The notes under the pieces were generated by a model. The model searched no databases and had not been told where the DNA came from. It saw nothing but the letters and a program-made list of their open reading frames with translations. Of a stretch of 64,000 nucleotides of DNA, positions 1 through 13,200 are shown in pieces. The DNA lies in contig NC_079884.1 of the NCBI RefSeq assembly GCF_029227915.1, forward strand, positions 16,120,001-16,184,000, given 5' to 3'. This DNA is from Hydractinia symbiolongicarpus. Its lineage: Eukaryota; Cnidaria; Hydrozoa; Anthoathecata; Hydractiniidae. The translations under genes and the position numbers were made by a program. Positions within the stretch are counted from its first letter, which is position 1. Each line of letters starts with the position of its first letter.

Positions 1-1622
1 GGAAACTTTAAGTGACCTTAAAGCTTCTAATTTAATGCGCGGGCAAAAATAATTATTTTGATCGGAATGCGTAGAAATTTGAAAGAAAATCAATTTTAAA
101 AAAATGCATTTTTCATTTCAATAAATTAAGATTAGTATCGTATCTAATGGTAACAAGAGATCATACAATTTCACTTAATTCTAGTGATATATTTAAAATT
201 GCGTAGTTTGAATGTAGGCAGATTCATTAACTCCTACACGGTTGATAGAGGCAGTCCCTTTCGGAAAGAGATTAAATGTTTCTGAATGCGATGATGATAT
301 TTCTCGTGGTATAATACGTGGATAAATTGCATTAAATTCTACTACCTGGAGATGGTTGATAACATTATTGCTAAGGAAATAAAAAATAACGTGGCAAAGT
401 AACGCGTTTAAGAAAATTTTATTCTTTTACAAGGATGTTATAAGGAAAAATGACGTCACTGCAGTGTAAAATAAACATTTTTCTTGTGTTCTGTGATTAA
501 ACAAAAAACGTCAAGTATCCTTCATTTCCACAAGCCAGATTACATTTTAAAGATCATAAAAACATGATCAATGCAACAAGTTTAAAGAAATTGTTCTTTT
601 GTCTTATAAACAAACCCTTCTCAGTTAAAATAAGTTGACATCAGATCAGTGCTGTCAATATTAGGGAGGTGGGGGAGAGCATACCTACCCCTTTACATAC
701 TTTTTGCCTACTCCTCTTCTGACTTTTTTGTCTGATAATGTTTTCTCTTGGTATCAGGTCACAATTATACTCTAAACGTTTAAAATGAATTTTTATATGA
801 TGTATATTTTCATATTGTCAACATTGTCATCAGTACTGTTATCAAAATTGCTAAAAAGCAACAAGTTTATTTTTTGACAAATAACAAACATTTAGCGGAA
901 GAGTTTATTTTTTTGCATTTTAGTAGGTGGATTTTGAAATATTTCCTCTTGCGGGCGCGAGTTATGCTTCAAAACATGGTCTTCTACTTTATTGCTGTAT
1001 CGACAGTTCTGAGAATGAGATTATTAAAATACATGTTAGTGTTATAGCTATTAGATATTAATAACTGGCGCAAACCTCGATCTCACAATTGCTATGGCTA
1101 CAGTAGATAATGTACCTTTCGATGTTGGTCACTTGTTCAAACACGGAATTTTTTTGCATTGTTTGAGAAAAAAACAGAAATAGTAATAAATCAACAACAG
1201 CGAGCTTACACACTGTCATAATTAAAATATAAAAAATATGAAAACAGCTTTTATAAATATCGCATGCCGAAAGGACATATACAATTAAAGTTTTTTCCCT
1301 ATGTCAAAGAAATGGATATAACCTTAAGTGAATATTGGCATGAAACTCTCTTTGAAACCAATGGATAGCTTATCTCAATCTTAGTTTCAAAATGGGATAT
1401 GCAGAAATCAATGAACGTTCGCATCCGGACGTTTTATAAAGAGATATTAAGATGTTTCGTGACGTCTTTACGACATACAGATACTCTTCACATTTAGGAT
1501 TAACCACAAGTTATTATCTCTCAATACACTTAATGACGCGCCAACCTAATTAAGAGTATAAATTGTTTGCGTTGGACGAAAACATTCATTTACAAACACA
1601 CACAAAAAGTGATTAGACCAGA
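1..1622. other. Intergenic, no gene seen
   Basis: AT-rich non-coding stretch upstream of the Ras-like gene. I find no open frame with recognisable protein features on either strand, no RNA gene and no clear transposon. Only the last 70 bases look functional, since they hold a TATA-like box for the gene that follows. Confidence 0.6.
1557..1564 (+). promoter_or_regulatory. TATA-like box of the Ras-like gene
   Basis: TATAAATT lies 66 bases before the ATG at 1623, a spacing that suits transcription start near 1585-1590 and a short 5-prime leader. This is read from sequence and position only. Confidence 0.4.
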
Positions 1623-2258
1623 ATGTCAAAGTTTATTGCTAGACGTATTTCAAGAAAGCTATCACGAAATAAGAAAAAGTTGTTATACCAATGTCAAAGC
1701 AATATAGCCATGTTTGGTGCAAGTTGCGTTGGTAAAACAGCCATCATGAAAAAATTTGCTACATCCTTATATCAAGATGAAGATTATAAACCGACATTAA
1801 CTGAGGTGTACGAGCGTTCAATTACACTGAGATCTCAAGATGGAAAAGTTTGTAAACACTCCTTATCGCTTTTAGATACATCGGGAAAATTGAGATTAGA
1901 TTTCCCATCCATGTATAGGCAAGCGATTATTAGCTGCGAAGCATTTGTGCTTGTCTTTGCCTTAGACGATGAAAATAGTTTGACTGAGATTGAAGATATT
2001 TTAAGAGATATCGACATTATAAAGAAAGGATTCACATCACCAATTCTGATTATAGCCAATAAATCAGATGCAGTCGAGAGTAACGGACAACAAAACAAAC
2101 TTTCAAAACAACTAGCAAACATAAATCGAGGATGTTGTTTTAAAACTTCAGCTCTTAATCAGAGTGATTTTACGGAAAGTTTTGTGTACTTACTCACAGA
2201 GATTGAAAGAAGAAAAGGGATAGACAGGTCTTTCTACGGTGTACAAGTTGAGCGATGA
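1623..2258 (+). CDS. Ras-family small GTPase (RASD/DiRas-like), single exon
   Basis: A 211-residue protein expected to bind GTP and act as a signalling switch. Visible motifs: P-loop GASCVGKT at residues 32-39, switch-I threonine in YKPTLTE (about residue 58), a G3 element DTSGK at 85-89, NKSD at 146-149, and TSA at 175-177. The G3 motif has Lys where Ras has the catalytic Gln; the RASD and DiRas groups also depart from DTAGQ, and the stretch after it (FPSMYRQAII, FVLVFALDDENSL) fits that group. A basic N-terminal tail of about 25 residues precedes the G domain. The C-terminus has no CAAX box, so lipid anchoring there is not supported. The gene is intronless with a TATA-like box 66 bases upstream and an AATAAA at 2416. 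Family assignment is solid; the exact subfamily is inferred. Confidence 0.85.
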   Translation: MSKFIARRISRKLSRNKKKLLYQCQSNIAMFGASCVGKTAIMKKFATSLYQDEDYKPTLTEVYERSITLRSQDGKVCKHSLSLLDTSGKLRLDFPSMYRQAIISCEAFVLVFALDDENSLTEIEDILRDIDIIKKGFTSPILIIANKSDAVESNGQQNKLSKQLANINRGCCFKTSALNQSDFTESFVYLLTEIERRKGIDRSFYGVQVER

Positions 2259-4216
2259 AAATATTTATTAAGGTATAAGGTAATTTATTGGTATGTAATA
2301 TTTGTATATATGTGAAATAATAGATATACAATAATTTATTGAAAAGATTGTCGTTTAGGATTACAACATGTTAAGCAGGGCTTGTGCCACAAACATGCTC
2401 GGACGTAGTGAGATAAATAAAAAGTTAAAAAGTTCCAAACTCAATCAGGGAGGAGGGGAGGGGATTGCGCCCCCTGACTTTTTTTAAATAACTCTTTCTC
2501 TATTCTGCAAAGCAATGATACTTACTTAGTGTGTATATTTGTTTATTATACACCTGCCTAATTTGTAGGTCACATACCAGGTCAGAGCTTTAGATATTAG
2601 CTATTACTTGAAACCGCTCCTAAAATTTCAATAAAATCTTACTAATCAGTGAAATTTGAATTTTAAACTTGCAACATAACATTTTTTCATCAAGTAGAAT
2701 TATTCCAGAAAGTTTTGACACATGATTAGCCCGATCTCCCGAATTTTTAGAAGTCTACCCAAAATCGAATTATTAGCGAATTTTGTCACATGATGTTAAA
2801 ACCAGAAGACATGTTAAATAACTCATCTAGGAACTTCCAACAAAATGGTAAAATCGGATTTTAAGCAGACAGTGGTATTATAGGTAAATTTTAAGCTTCT
2901 GATAACGTCAGTAAAAGAGAATTTATGTTTATCTTTAAAGGATAAAGTGAATCGAAAAGGTTTTCAGGAAACAATTTTAGTCGATAACCGCCTTCTACTT
3001 ATTCCGACATCTTCTGAATTTCCAGGAAGCAAGAACACAAACAGAGAAAAACAGTTTCATTCAAAATTTCTAATCGATACTTTTCTAGTAAAGGAAACGA
3101 AATGCAAACAGGTATAAAATGTCACGAGAAAAAAATACAACCAACAAAATATTCTAACGACACGACTACAGAGGCGACCTATCAGATTATCATAGGCGTA
3201 GAAGAGCCGATTATTTTTTTCACGTGCTTTGGGTAAAATAGTTTTTACCGTAATGACACCACTCACACTAGCAGTATAAGTTTGTCTCTTACAGTAGTAT
3301 CTGATGATATGATGTGGCAAGGTTAAGGGAGCAGAAATCAAAAAGAAAAATACGCAGACTAATAGGACGTGGTAAGCCTTTTATGAAGGTAATCTCGTTA
3401 TAGTGTGTTATAGTGTGAAATTTGAGAAGAAGAAAATTGACAGGCATTAAGATAACTCACCGCTTAACCCACGGCCTCCAAGACATGTTGAATCTTTTTC
3501 GTCATTGGGACAAATATTTCGCAACATAATTCTTGTGTCAGATCATAATTTGTTAGCAAGTTAAGTGAACCGCCTAGGTGTTATTTCCAGAAATATCTTT
3601 ATTGTAATTCCCTTTCGTTTAGCTGATCTGACTTATCAATCCACTTCCATATTTTTAGCGATCCTCCCCCCCCTACAAACTCGGTTTGTTCTCACCTAGC
3701 AAAATTTTAAAAATGACTGATGTAGCGCAAACGTGATTCGCTAATAAAGCCAAGTCAATCATCACCACACGGCAAAAAAGCTGAGCCATCTTTGAACACC
3801 GCATGTAAAAAGAAAAGCCATACCCGTGCTAAAAAAACTCGTTCTAAATTCACGCGCATATACTACTTTCTAGTGAATATCAAGAAGAAAACATTTATTC
3901 AACGAATTTTATACAAACGGTTCGACCACTCGACAAACCATAAAATGACCCGACGACTTGACAAATTATTCCTCGAAATAAAATCTCCATTTTATATTGT
4001 TGAATCGCCGGTGTGGAAAAGGCACTGGGGCTAAGGTCGGACATAGATTCACCTTTAAACACGCACGCAATTGGTCCTTGTCTGATTGGCGGTTACGATT
4101 TAAAATTTCGTGTAAAATTCCATTAATGATGGCGGACATAAAGCAAGAAAACACTGGTTTGAAATTCTTGTTTTTACGAATACAATAATAAACTAAAAAC
4201 TTTGATATTGAACGAT
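2259..4216. other. Intergenic between the GTPase and ASPM
   Basis: It holds an AATAAA at 2416-2421 that could serve the upstream gene, and near its right end the presumed ASPM promoter. Several open frames of 80-95 codons occur on both strands (for example 3057-3341 and 3792-4034) but none has domains or splice context. I see no repeat or RNA gene. Confidence 0.5.
4070..4089 (+). promoter_or_regulatory. Paired inverted CCAAT boxes upstream of ASPM
   Basis: ATTGG occurs at 4070-4074 and 4085-4089, about 130 bases before the ASPM start codon. Inverted CCAAT boxes are common in cell-cycle gene promoters, which would fit ASPM, but the motif is short and its role here is inferred. Confidence 0.25.
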
Positions 4217-7200
4217 ATGGCACTCATTGATTTTGATTGGAATGAATCGTTTGATGAGAAAGAAAGCTGCGTATCATTAAAGGATGTTTTACCAATAGGA
4301 AGAGAAGCAGTAGATCTTGATGTCGATGAAAACTTTTGTCTCAAAGTGACAAGATTTGCGAAATGCCCAAAGATAGATTTTGATTCTGTTAAAATTGGCA
4401 GAAGTAAAGTTTTGGATTTTTATCTTGTAAATCCAAATGAATGCACTGTCACTGTCACTTTACTACCACTACCAGAAGATTCTAAATTTGAAATATTAAT
4501 CAATGAAGATTGTGTTAACACTGGCATTAATTTAGAACCGTTTTCGACTAAATGCCTAAAAATTAAATGGACTCCTGATACACCAGGAAATTACAGGCAG
4601 GTAGTTAGTTTTAAGTGGGAAGGTGGTCATAGACTTCAAGCAATTTTTCTTGGCTGTGCTGTTGATGATGGAAAGAAGGTAATTATGATCAGTTTTTGGA
4701 CGGCCTACAACAACATTACTGAATGCAACTATTAATTCCTGATGCTGATATTTCTTGTAATTATGTCTCAATGTAATCTTTCCCTGCAGGATAAAACACC
4801 ATTAAAAACTAGCCATAGTGAAAAAAAAAATGTTGACATAATTTTTAGTATAAACTCCTCTTGTGAGCACATTTTAACATAATATACTTTGAAGTAACTA
4901 AATTTCACTGAACTTTATTTTGCGGATGAGTGGGCTTATTTTTATTTTTCATGGAAATTTAATTCTGGGGATGACCTAAATTATTCGTTTTCCAGGAATT
5001 AAGTTTGGTGAAAAGTTATTAAGCTTGCGAATTCCAAAGTTTAGTTTCCACAAAATTTTGTTTCATTTCAGAACAACAACAACTTTGTCACTGGGCCTAT
5101 TTGCTTGTCAGTAGATGACGAATGATATAAAAGCTGGTTGGCTCCAATTATGTTTGTTTTATAAGTGAGGAATAATGTAAAAGTGTCGCATATAAGCCGA
5201 CCTGCCCTGATTATGCTCGTTCTCTAAGTGGGAAATAATATAAAGATGTTGTACATAAGCTTGCCTTCCCCGATTATGTTTGATTTATAAGTGCCAAATA
5301 ATATTTTTTAGCTGTCGTACATAAGCTGGTCAGTCCTGATTATGTTGCCCCAATTATGTATTTTCTGCCTTGTTTAAAAATAGGACAGCGTTCATAATCA
5401 TAAGCAGAACAATTCTTTAAAGAGATATTGGGTTCTGGGGGTTCTGTCCTGGGGCAAAGCCCAGAGGCAGACCAAGAAAGACTTGGCAGGAGGTTATAAG
5501 GACAGACTTGATAGAGAGGAAGTTGAGTTTAGATCTAACACAGTCTAGATCAGATTGGAAGAGGGTCATTAATATACCCCGTCCAACCCATGCTAGCATG
5601 GAAAACGGACGTTAAGCCGAGAATGATGATGATGATGATGATGGGTAATTTCGAGGCTGGAATTATTTACTTTAAATTTTTTTTCTCTTGCTGGAACAAC
5701 CTTTTCTTCAGGACCTGCAAGGTTCTCTCAAAAAGAAAATTTTGCAGCACCAAAATAACAGTCAATTGTTTTAAAAGCTTGCAACTTTCGCTGAGAGCTC
5801 AACTTGTTTTTGCTCGGGAGGTAACCTTTAACGCAAGTTAGAGGCAGATTGATTATTTTGAAAAATTTTCATCTTATTATTTTTTCATAAGAATAATGTT
5901 CAAATATACATATAATTTTTTTGTTTCATCTTTTTTTGGCTAGTCTATTGCTTTTATCTTTGTATAATTGTATGTTTTTATGGCCTTCTGGCAAGAATGG
6001 GTAACTGTACATTCATTCCCAAGTTTGTAGTCTTAAAAACAAAGAGAGCTGGGAGTTCCATTTTCTGCACCAAATTCTGAGAAATGAGATAATAGTTGAG
6101 CCATTAACTGCTCCCACACTTCCACAAATATTTGGCTAGCTGAGTGATTTTAATTTCTGTATTTGGTACTCTGAATTTGTTTTTCTAATATTTTTTTTTC
6201 AATGTATATAGATTAACATGAAACATATTTTAGTTTCACCTTACTGGTTAAGGATTACATGACTAGGTAACAGCTGTAATCCACAGCTACCAACTACAAA
6301 GAAGCTGTGTTGATAATGTCTTAGTCTACATAATTCTTTATCTAGGTCAGGTGTCTGTGGGTTAGCTAGGATGTACAGGTTGGCTTTGAATAGGCTTCTC
6401 TTAGTTAATTACTTCACAATAGAATAAAATTGATTAATATATATATTCCTGTGATGTATGATCATTAGGTAATTGTCAGGTTTAAAAACGTTATCTGAAG
6501 CGCTGGTTGAAGCGCTTTTGAAATTTTGAAATAAAATGTGTGAAAAATTACAACAATCTTTTACAATAATGGAACATCATTTTAAGTAATGATTTTCATG
6601 GACCATCATTACATTGTCATAGTCACCTTCAACATTCTGTAATCAATGGGTTAGCCAGTCCTGAGACTTTCACCATTGCATATCTGGCGCATCAATATTA
6701 TGTGAATTCTTGGCACAAAGTAGCAATCGGATTACCAACATACAGATGATGGGCATTATAAGGACTAGTGAAATGGCCCAATGATTGAATGGGGAAACAA
6801 TTGATGAAATGAACCATTCATGTACAGAGTTTTTTCAGGAATTCTTCAACCTTACATTGTGTAAAGTTTGTAACACTGATAAAAATAGTGTGTAGGATTG
6901 TGTCCTTTCAACAAACTGTAGGAGATATATATTGGGGTTCAAAAGTTTTGATGATGTTATTTACCAGTTGGTCCTGGAACATATGAGTTGACCCTGTTCT
7001 GGGAAATCTGGCTAATGTTGGTCTAGTGACCTAGAAAAGAAAATATCTCAGTTATTTCCACCTGTTTCCAAGTTATTTGCCCCAGAGATGGCATGGTATG
7101 ACTCCAGTACTAATTTACTGTATTAATGTCAGTGTAATGCATTGATATCATGACATAATATTATGTGATTCAATCTTGTATCCTTCTAGCACCACAATCG

Positions 7201-10200
7201 CACACCTCCACATGCCTGAAACAGAAATGGGTGTGCTGTTTTTAGATCTGACTCAAATGTGTGAAGTCCAATATTACTTGTGCAAAGGTTTGCACAGTTA
7301 AATAAAAAAAACCTGTTAAGGAAAAAAACAGTTAAGGAAAGCTATGTAACCCAAGACTTGCTGGGGGACCTGCTTTTTACTTATGCTGTTAATCTAGAGC
7401 AGAGGGGAGAGCTCAATGTTTGTAACTCTATGATATGTTAAAAGAAAAAATACAATTTTGCTTTTGACTAAGACCCCTCTGCATGCAAGTGGTAAAACTT
7501 AAAAACATAGATAAGCTAATTGAAATATAAATCACACAACTGGACATTTGGGGTTTGCAATATGCCTAAAGTTTTTCATGTATATATATATATAATTTTT
7601 ATGAAATATTTTTTTAGAACTCAAGAAAACTGCCTGCAAATGGTAAACCAGTCCATAATAAATCTTTTAACTCTTCTGTGAAGAGGAAAGCTTTAATTGC
7701 AATACAGCCTGGTACTCCTGCTCGCAGAACAACCTTTAATATTAGTAAACCTATTATTACTGCTACATCTACTGATGATACTGACAATAAAGAAAACAAA
7801 TTTCTAAACAAGAACCCATCATGCTCTCAAATAAGTTTTGAAAAGCAACATAGGATTGATGTAGTAAGCAACAAATCAAAAGTAAGCTCTAACATTTGTA
7901 AGTCAAATACAAATGTTCATCCCATTGGAAATGAAAAAGAAGAAAGAAGAAAAACCTACCATATTCCAAAGAGGCAAGAACCCAAACGGGCTCTTTTCAA
8001 TAAGGATATTGATAACAACATAAATAATCAAGAAAAACAAACAAACTATCTTAAACGAAAATCAACATCTCTGAAAATACCACCAAGTAAGTATCCAAAA
8101 ATTAATTTAGTAAAGTGATATTCACAGCCTTTTTAATTTATGTGAGCCCCTGCAAAGTCTATTTCTGTTAAAATAGTTTTAATTCCTTTGCCCATTTTAT
8201 ATTTTGTTATATATAGTCATTGTTTTGATTTAATATTAGGACGATCTTTGCAAGCTGGTATAGCAATAAAAAAGCTTAGTCTTAAAACACCAAAAACAAG
8301 TTTGCCACGACACCCAATGCCTTTTGCAGCAAAAAACATGTTTTATGATGAGAGATGGATTGATAAACAAGAAAGAGGTTGGTAGTTTTACTTCTTTTGC
8401 AAGTGTTTTTTTCTATTTAAAAGGTTTTGTTCAACATTATTTGTATAATTAGGCTTTACAAACTGGATAAATTTTATCTTAACACCTCAAGATGAAGAAA
8501 GTGGAACAGAAAGTAACAGAAGAGGTGACTAAATATTTTTAGTTGTAACACTTTTTATAAATATAAATTTCCTGATATATGTAACAAGCAGTCCGACTGC
8601 TACTGAAAACTTACATATTTAAAATGTTGACATTTAAGGCAGGAAGAAATGGTTAAATTCTGAATATTGGCTTGATATATGGGCCTACACAAGCTTACCC
8701 ACAAACTTTCATGGAAAACCAATGTGCAGATGCCAAATTATTGGGTAATTGGGAAAAATTTAAGAGTCTTAGGATGGGCAAACCACTGTCAGTTTGGCAA
8801 AAGTCCAACATCATTTTTTAAAATTTCGAATCATTTTTGAGTTCTTAAGTTTACAAATCTATCATAAACAAAAAATCACCTGTAAGTGACCTTTTTATTG
8901 GTCCCATCACAGCACTGTATATTTTAAATCAATTTGTTATTTATTTACTGTAGAAACATACACAATAGATGCTAGTAAGCATCAACCTGTTGCACCTACT
9001 AGAGAAGACTTGTCGTTACGTGCATACTCCTTGCGACGCAAGATGGCCAGACTTAGACGAGCAGCTTGCTTGTGCTATCAATCTGAAGAATTTATGTTTT
9101 CCATCCACAAGATTGAGAAAGAAGTTGAATGTGGTATGTTGGCAATAAGGCCAGAGAAGCACATTGAAGCTGATCTTGGTAAGATTACTAACAACAATAC
9201 AAAAGAAATCTCTTCAATTGAATATTGTTGCCAAAAAGCCAGTCATGATGCTAATGACTTTTAATCATATTAATAGACATAATTATTTTTTAGGTTTGAA
9301 AGGAAAAATTCTAAAGATGATACTATCTTATAACATATTGTGGCTTCGTATTGGCCTTGAGGTAATTTAACCATTACACATTTTGATAGATTATTTGCTT
9401 ATTTCTAATTGTTTCCACTGCAAGAAAGTAACTGGATGACAACTGTTTCTTATTCAAAACAAGCTTGTCTGGATGTTTATAATTTTGAGAAAATTTTCCT
9501 ACGTATTGGTATTTTGTAAACACTTGATGAATCTTTAGGCTGGTTAAATGTTACAATTTAACTTTGTTCTGACTGTGTATAGGTGGTATATGGCGAAATT
9601 ATACCTCTGCATTCAAATGACGATCTTTCTAATCTTACAAAATTTGTAATGCAAAGACTTCTTGCAAATCCTGATATTGCGAAAAAGTATAGCCATCCAA
9701 CGGTACCAAATTTATTCAAGCCAGGTATATATGTGATAATTTATTTAAAATTGATGTTTAGACAGTCTATTTGTCCTATCCCCTTCTCCATCTCACCTTG
9801 TTTTCAAAAGTTTTTATTACATACAGGCAAAATTTCTTAGTGATTATTGTACCAGATATTTCAAAAGTAATAAGAGAGTTGTAGTGTCAATTACATATCA
9901 GGTTTATATATCTACTTAAGTGTGAGAAACTTTTTCTGGAAGAAAAATTAGCTATTCAAAAAAAAGCAGCAACGAGTTTCACAGGAATTTAATTTTGTGA
10001 ATGATCGAAAATAAAAAAAGTTTTTTTTTAAAAAAAAAATTATTGGATTTTTCGTTGTTGAAACTTTTTTGTTTCTACTTTTTCGCATAATAAAATTTCA
10101 AGTTTTGTGGAATTTATTTTCATGGTTTGCCTAAAAATCCTAATATTTTGTGGAATTTAATTAAGCAAATATTTAAGAGAAAAAACCCAAAAAATTTTTC

Positions 10201-13200
10201 ATGTGACGATTTCTGACAAAGTAGTTCTTATCTAAGCAGTATTTTTGCTATTGATTGAAATTATTTATCTATTTGTGAAGGAGTGCTGAATATGAATATG
10301 CTTTACACTGTAAATTATGTAAATTAATACATACTATACTAATTTATAGGTTACGAAGATGCTGTTGCAAAATTTATTTTAAAGAAATTTTTACTACTGA
10401 TTGTGTTTTTGGACCATGTAAAAGGAAAACGGCTGATAGATCATGATCCATGCTTGTTTAGAAAAGATGCAGAATTTAAGGTTAGCATGGTTTTGGTTCA
10501 CATAAAAACTTATTTGAGGAAAGGCAAAAAAGCCTTTCATTTAAATACTTTTTAAATGAAACAACATTTTTAAACCTATATTGCACTGGTTGCATCATTT
10601 GTGGGACAGATTCCCTTTCCCTGAAGTAATTAATTTTGAAAGAACTTCTCAAATTTGCAAAAATTAATTCCCTTGTTTTTTAGCCCATAGAAAGTAAGAT
10701 AATCATTTTGCTATTTTTAGACAAGCCGTGACATACTGTTACGGTTTTCTTGTGATTATTTAAAAGGAGAAGGTGATCTGACCAAACATTTAAGTTATCT
10801 TGGAGTAAAAGTAACTCAATGCCAGGTTAGTATTAAAATAATAAAACATACATTGTGCAGTTTGTGGGTGATTATAACCAATGACATTGATTTGTCACTT
10901 AGATTGTATTGTTCCATATAATACAATATCACAAAAATGCTCCATGCTTTGTATGAATTTTGGTATCAACCACATGTGCTATTTTAAAGTTCCTACTGTT
11001 CTAATACATCACACGTATCATAAAAACGTCTCCATGGAAGGGTTGTAATAATAAAAGAGAAGTACTAAAACCAATAGCATATATGTTACAACAACATTAA
11101 ACTTACTAACACTGAATTTCTTATAACTGAAACAGAAGGGTTAAAACCTATAATTAAAAGCACCTTTTATTAATTTTTTTTATTTAGACGGTGTTGGACG
11201 AATATGACTATGGTGTAAAAAATATAGCTGTCGATTTAAGAGATGGGGTTCGCCTTGTGTACGTGTTTGTTGTTTTGTTTCTCAAAGTCTAAACATGTGA
11301 ATAAATGTTAATAACCAACTTGAATTATTTAGACGTGTTGTGGAACTGCTCACTAAACAATGGTTTTTGTCAACAAAAGTTCGATTACCAGCAGTTAGTA
11401 GATTACAAGTAAGTCATTTTGCATTAAAAAAGGGAATTACTTCTGTACCTTATAAGGAATTTTAAAATGAAACTAAAGGCTTTTAGGCTTGCATTTCTTA
11501 TTACGTTTGTTTTTGTAGAAAGTGCATAATGTTGGCCTTGCGTTAAACTTCTTGGCTACTCAAGGATTACAAATAAACCAAGGTAAGTTTTATAGGTCCT
11601 TCTTTAGGTCTCTTAACAATGTCAAAAAAAGTTTTCTGCTTTGTTTCGTTATTGCCTTTCTTCTTATTTTTATAGATAGCAAATGTGTTGTTGATGGGCA
11701 CAGAGAAAAGACACTACTTATTCTGTGGCAAATAATTTTTCATTTCCAGGTATCCTATTGTTTATGTGTTATGAAAAGCAGGTATACCTTGAGAAGATTT
11801 ATTCGAATGATTTTGGATAAATGCGAGAATCATTTGCGAGAATTAATTTTAGCAGATACCAATTCATAAAAATAACATTTGTAAATTAAACGTTTTTTGA
11901 TTTTCAAGAAATAGTGGCACCAGAAATTAACATCTTCAGGTATATTGTTTATCAATAAATCACAAGCAGTCATTAATATGTTAGGTGGAAGATAAAAAGA
12001 GTCAGTGCATATCATGTTTTGTCTTGTAACATGTTGAATTATAGGTCGGACTGCTACTTGATCTAGAAAAAATCAAAGAAGAGATTATTTACTTGAAAAA
12101 AACACTTCAGCTGCGAAATGAAATGATGCTATATGATCCCATGAGCAAAGATCTTCTAGGATTAAATCGGCGTGATTCATCGGAGAATGAAATTTACTTT
12201 AAATCGGAAAAATTAAGTTTGTTATTGAAATGGTGCAAAATTATTTGTGCCCATTACGATGTTAAGGTATACATAATTTATTTTAGGCTGCTATTGTATG
12301 CTGATATTTTGATGAAGAATATCTTGCATAGTATAATATTTTGATTTTAAATTCTTTATGCTTTTCTAATAAATTTGTACGCAAAACATCTTAAACAAAT
12401 CCTCCGTTGAATTAATAGCTGCATTTTAGAAATTCTTGTTGCAATTATAGCAAAATAAAGTTAATAATGATAAAAATGATGTTTTTATATTGATTTACTT
12501 AATAGAAATTTTATTTACTTTTTGTGTTTTCTTATTGTAATGCAACATTCAGGATGCATACAATTTAGGCAGAATACGTATACCCAGTAAAATCACTTGT
12601 TTTGCTAAGCTGTATATTTTTTTTAGATTGAAAACTTTACAGTCTCATTTTCCGATGGAATTGCTTTTTGTTGTTTGGTGAATTTTTATTATCCTGAACT
12701 TCTTCCAAAATCATTGATTAACCACGAAACAACTTTAACTTGCAACATTGCACAACAAGAAGAAGGTGTCGAAGATGATTTCTGTTATGACAACTGGACA
12801 AAATGTTTTAGCCCAAGTAGGTCTTTTGCTTCTTCTATTTTTTTCTTAAATTTTTATTTTGTGAATTCTTTATCCGAATAAAGTTTATATTGAGTTTATT
12901 TCTGTATAAACATGGTAGTTGTAATGTTTATAATGATCCATTCATGTAGACATTTTTACCTGTGTAAACTTTCTCTGATGAGCCATGTGTTGTTAGCACC
13001 AGTCTGTGTGTAGGTTCGTTTTGTGAATCTTGCTCGTTACACGAATCTTCATCAATCTTAGTCATTCCAATAAAATGGCCACGTGGGAAGCAAAAAAAAA
13101 GTGAGGCAATTTACCAAAATTGTCAACATTTGATCTAGGCAAAAAAATGTCTGAATTTTGAATTAATTTCATGAATTTTGTTAAGTTATTTTGAAATGCT

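Noticed and set aside
3792-4034. Basic 80-codon frame upstream of ASPM
   Set aside because: Lys/Arg-rich by AT composition, overlaps the presumed promoter, and no homology is recognised.
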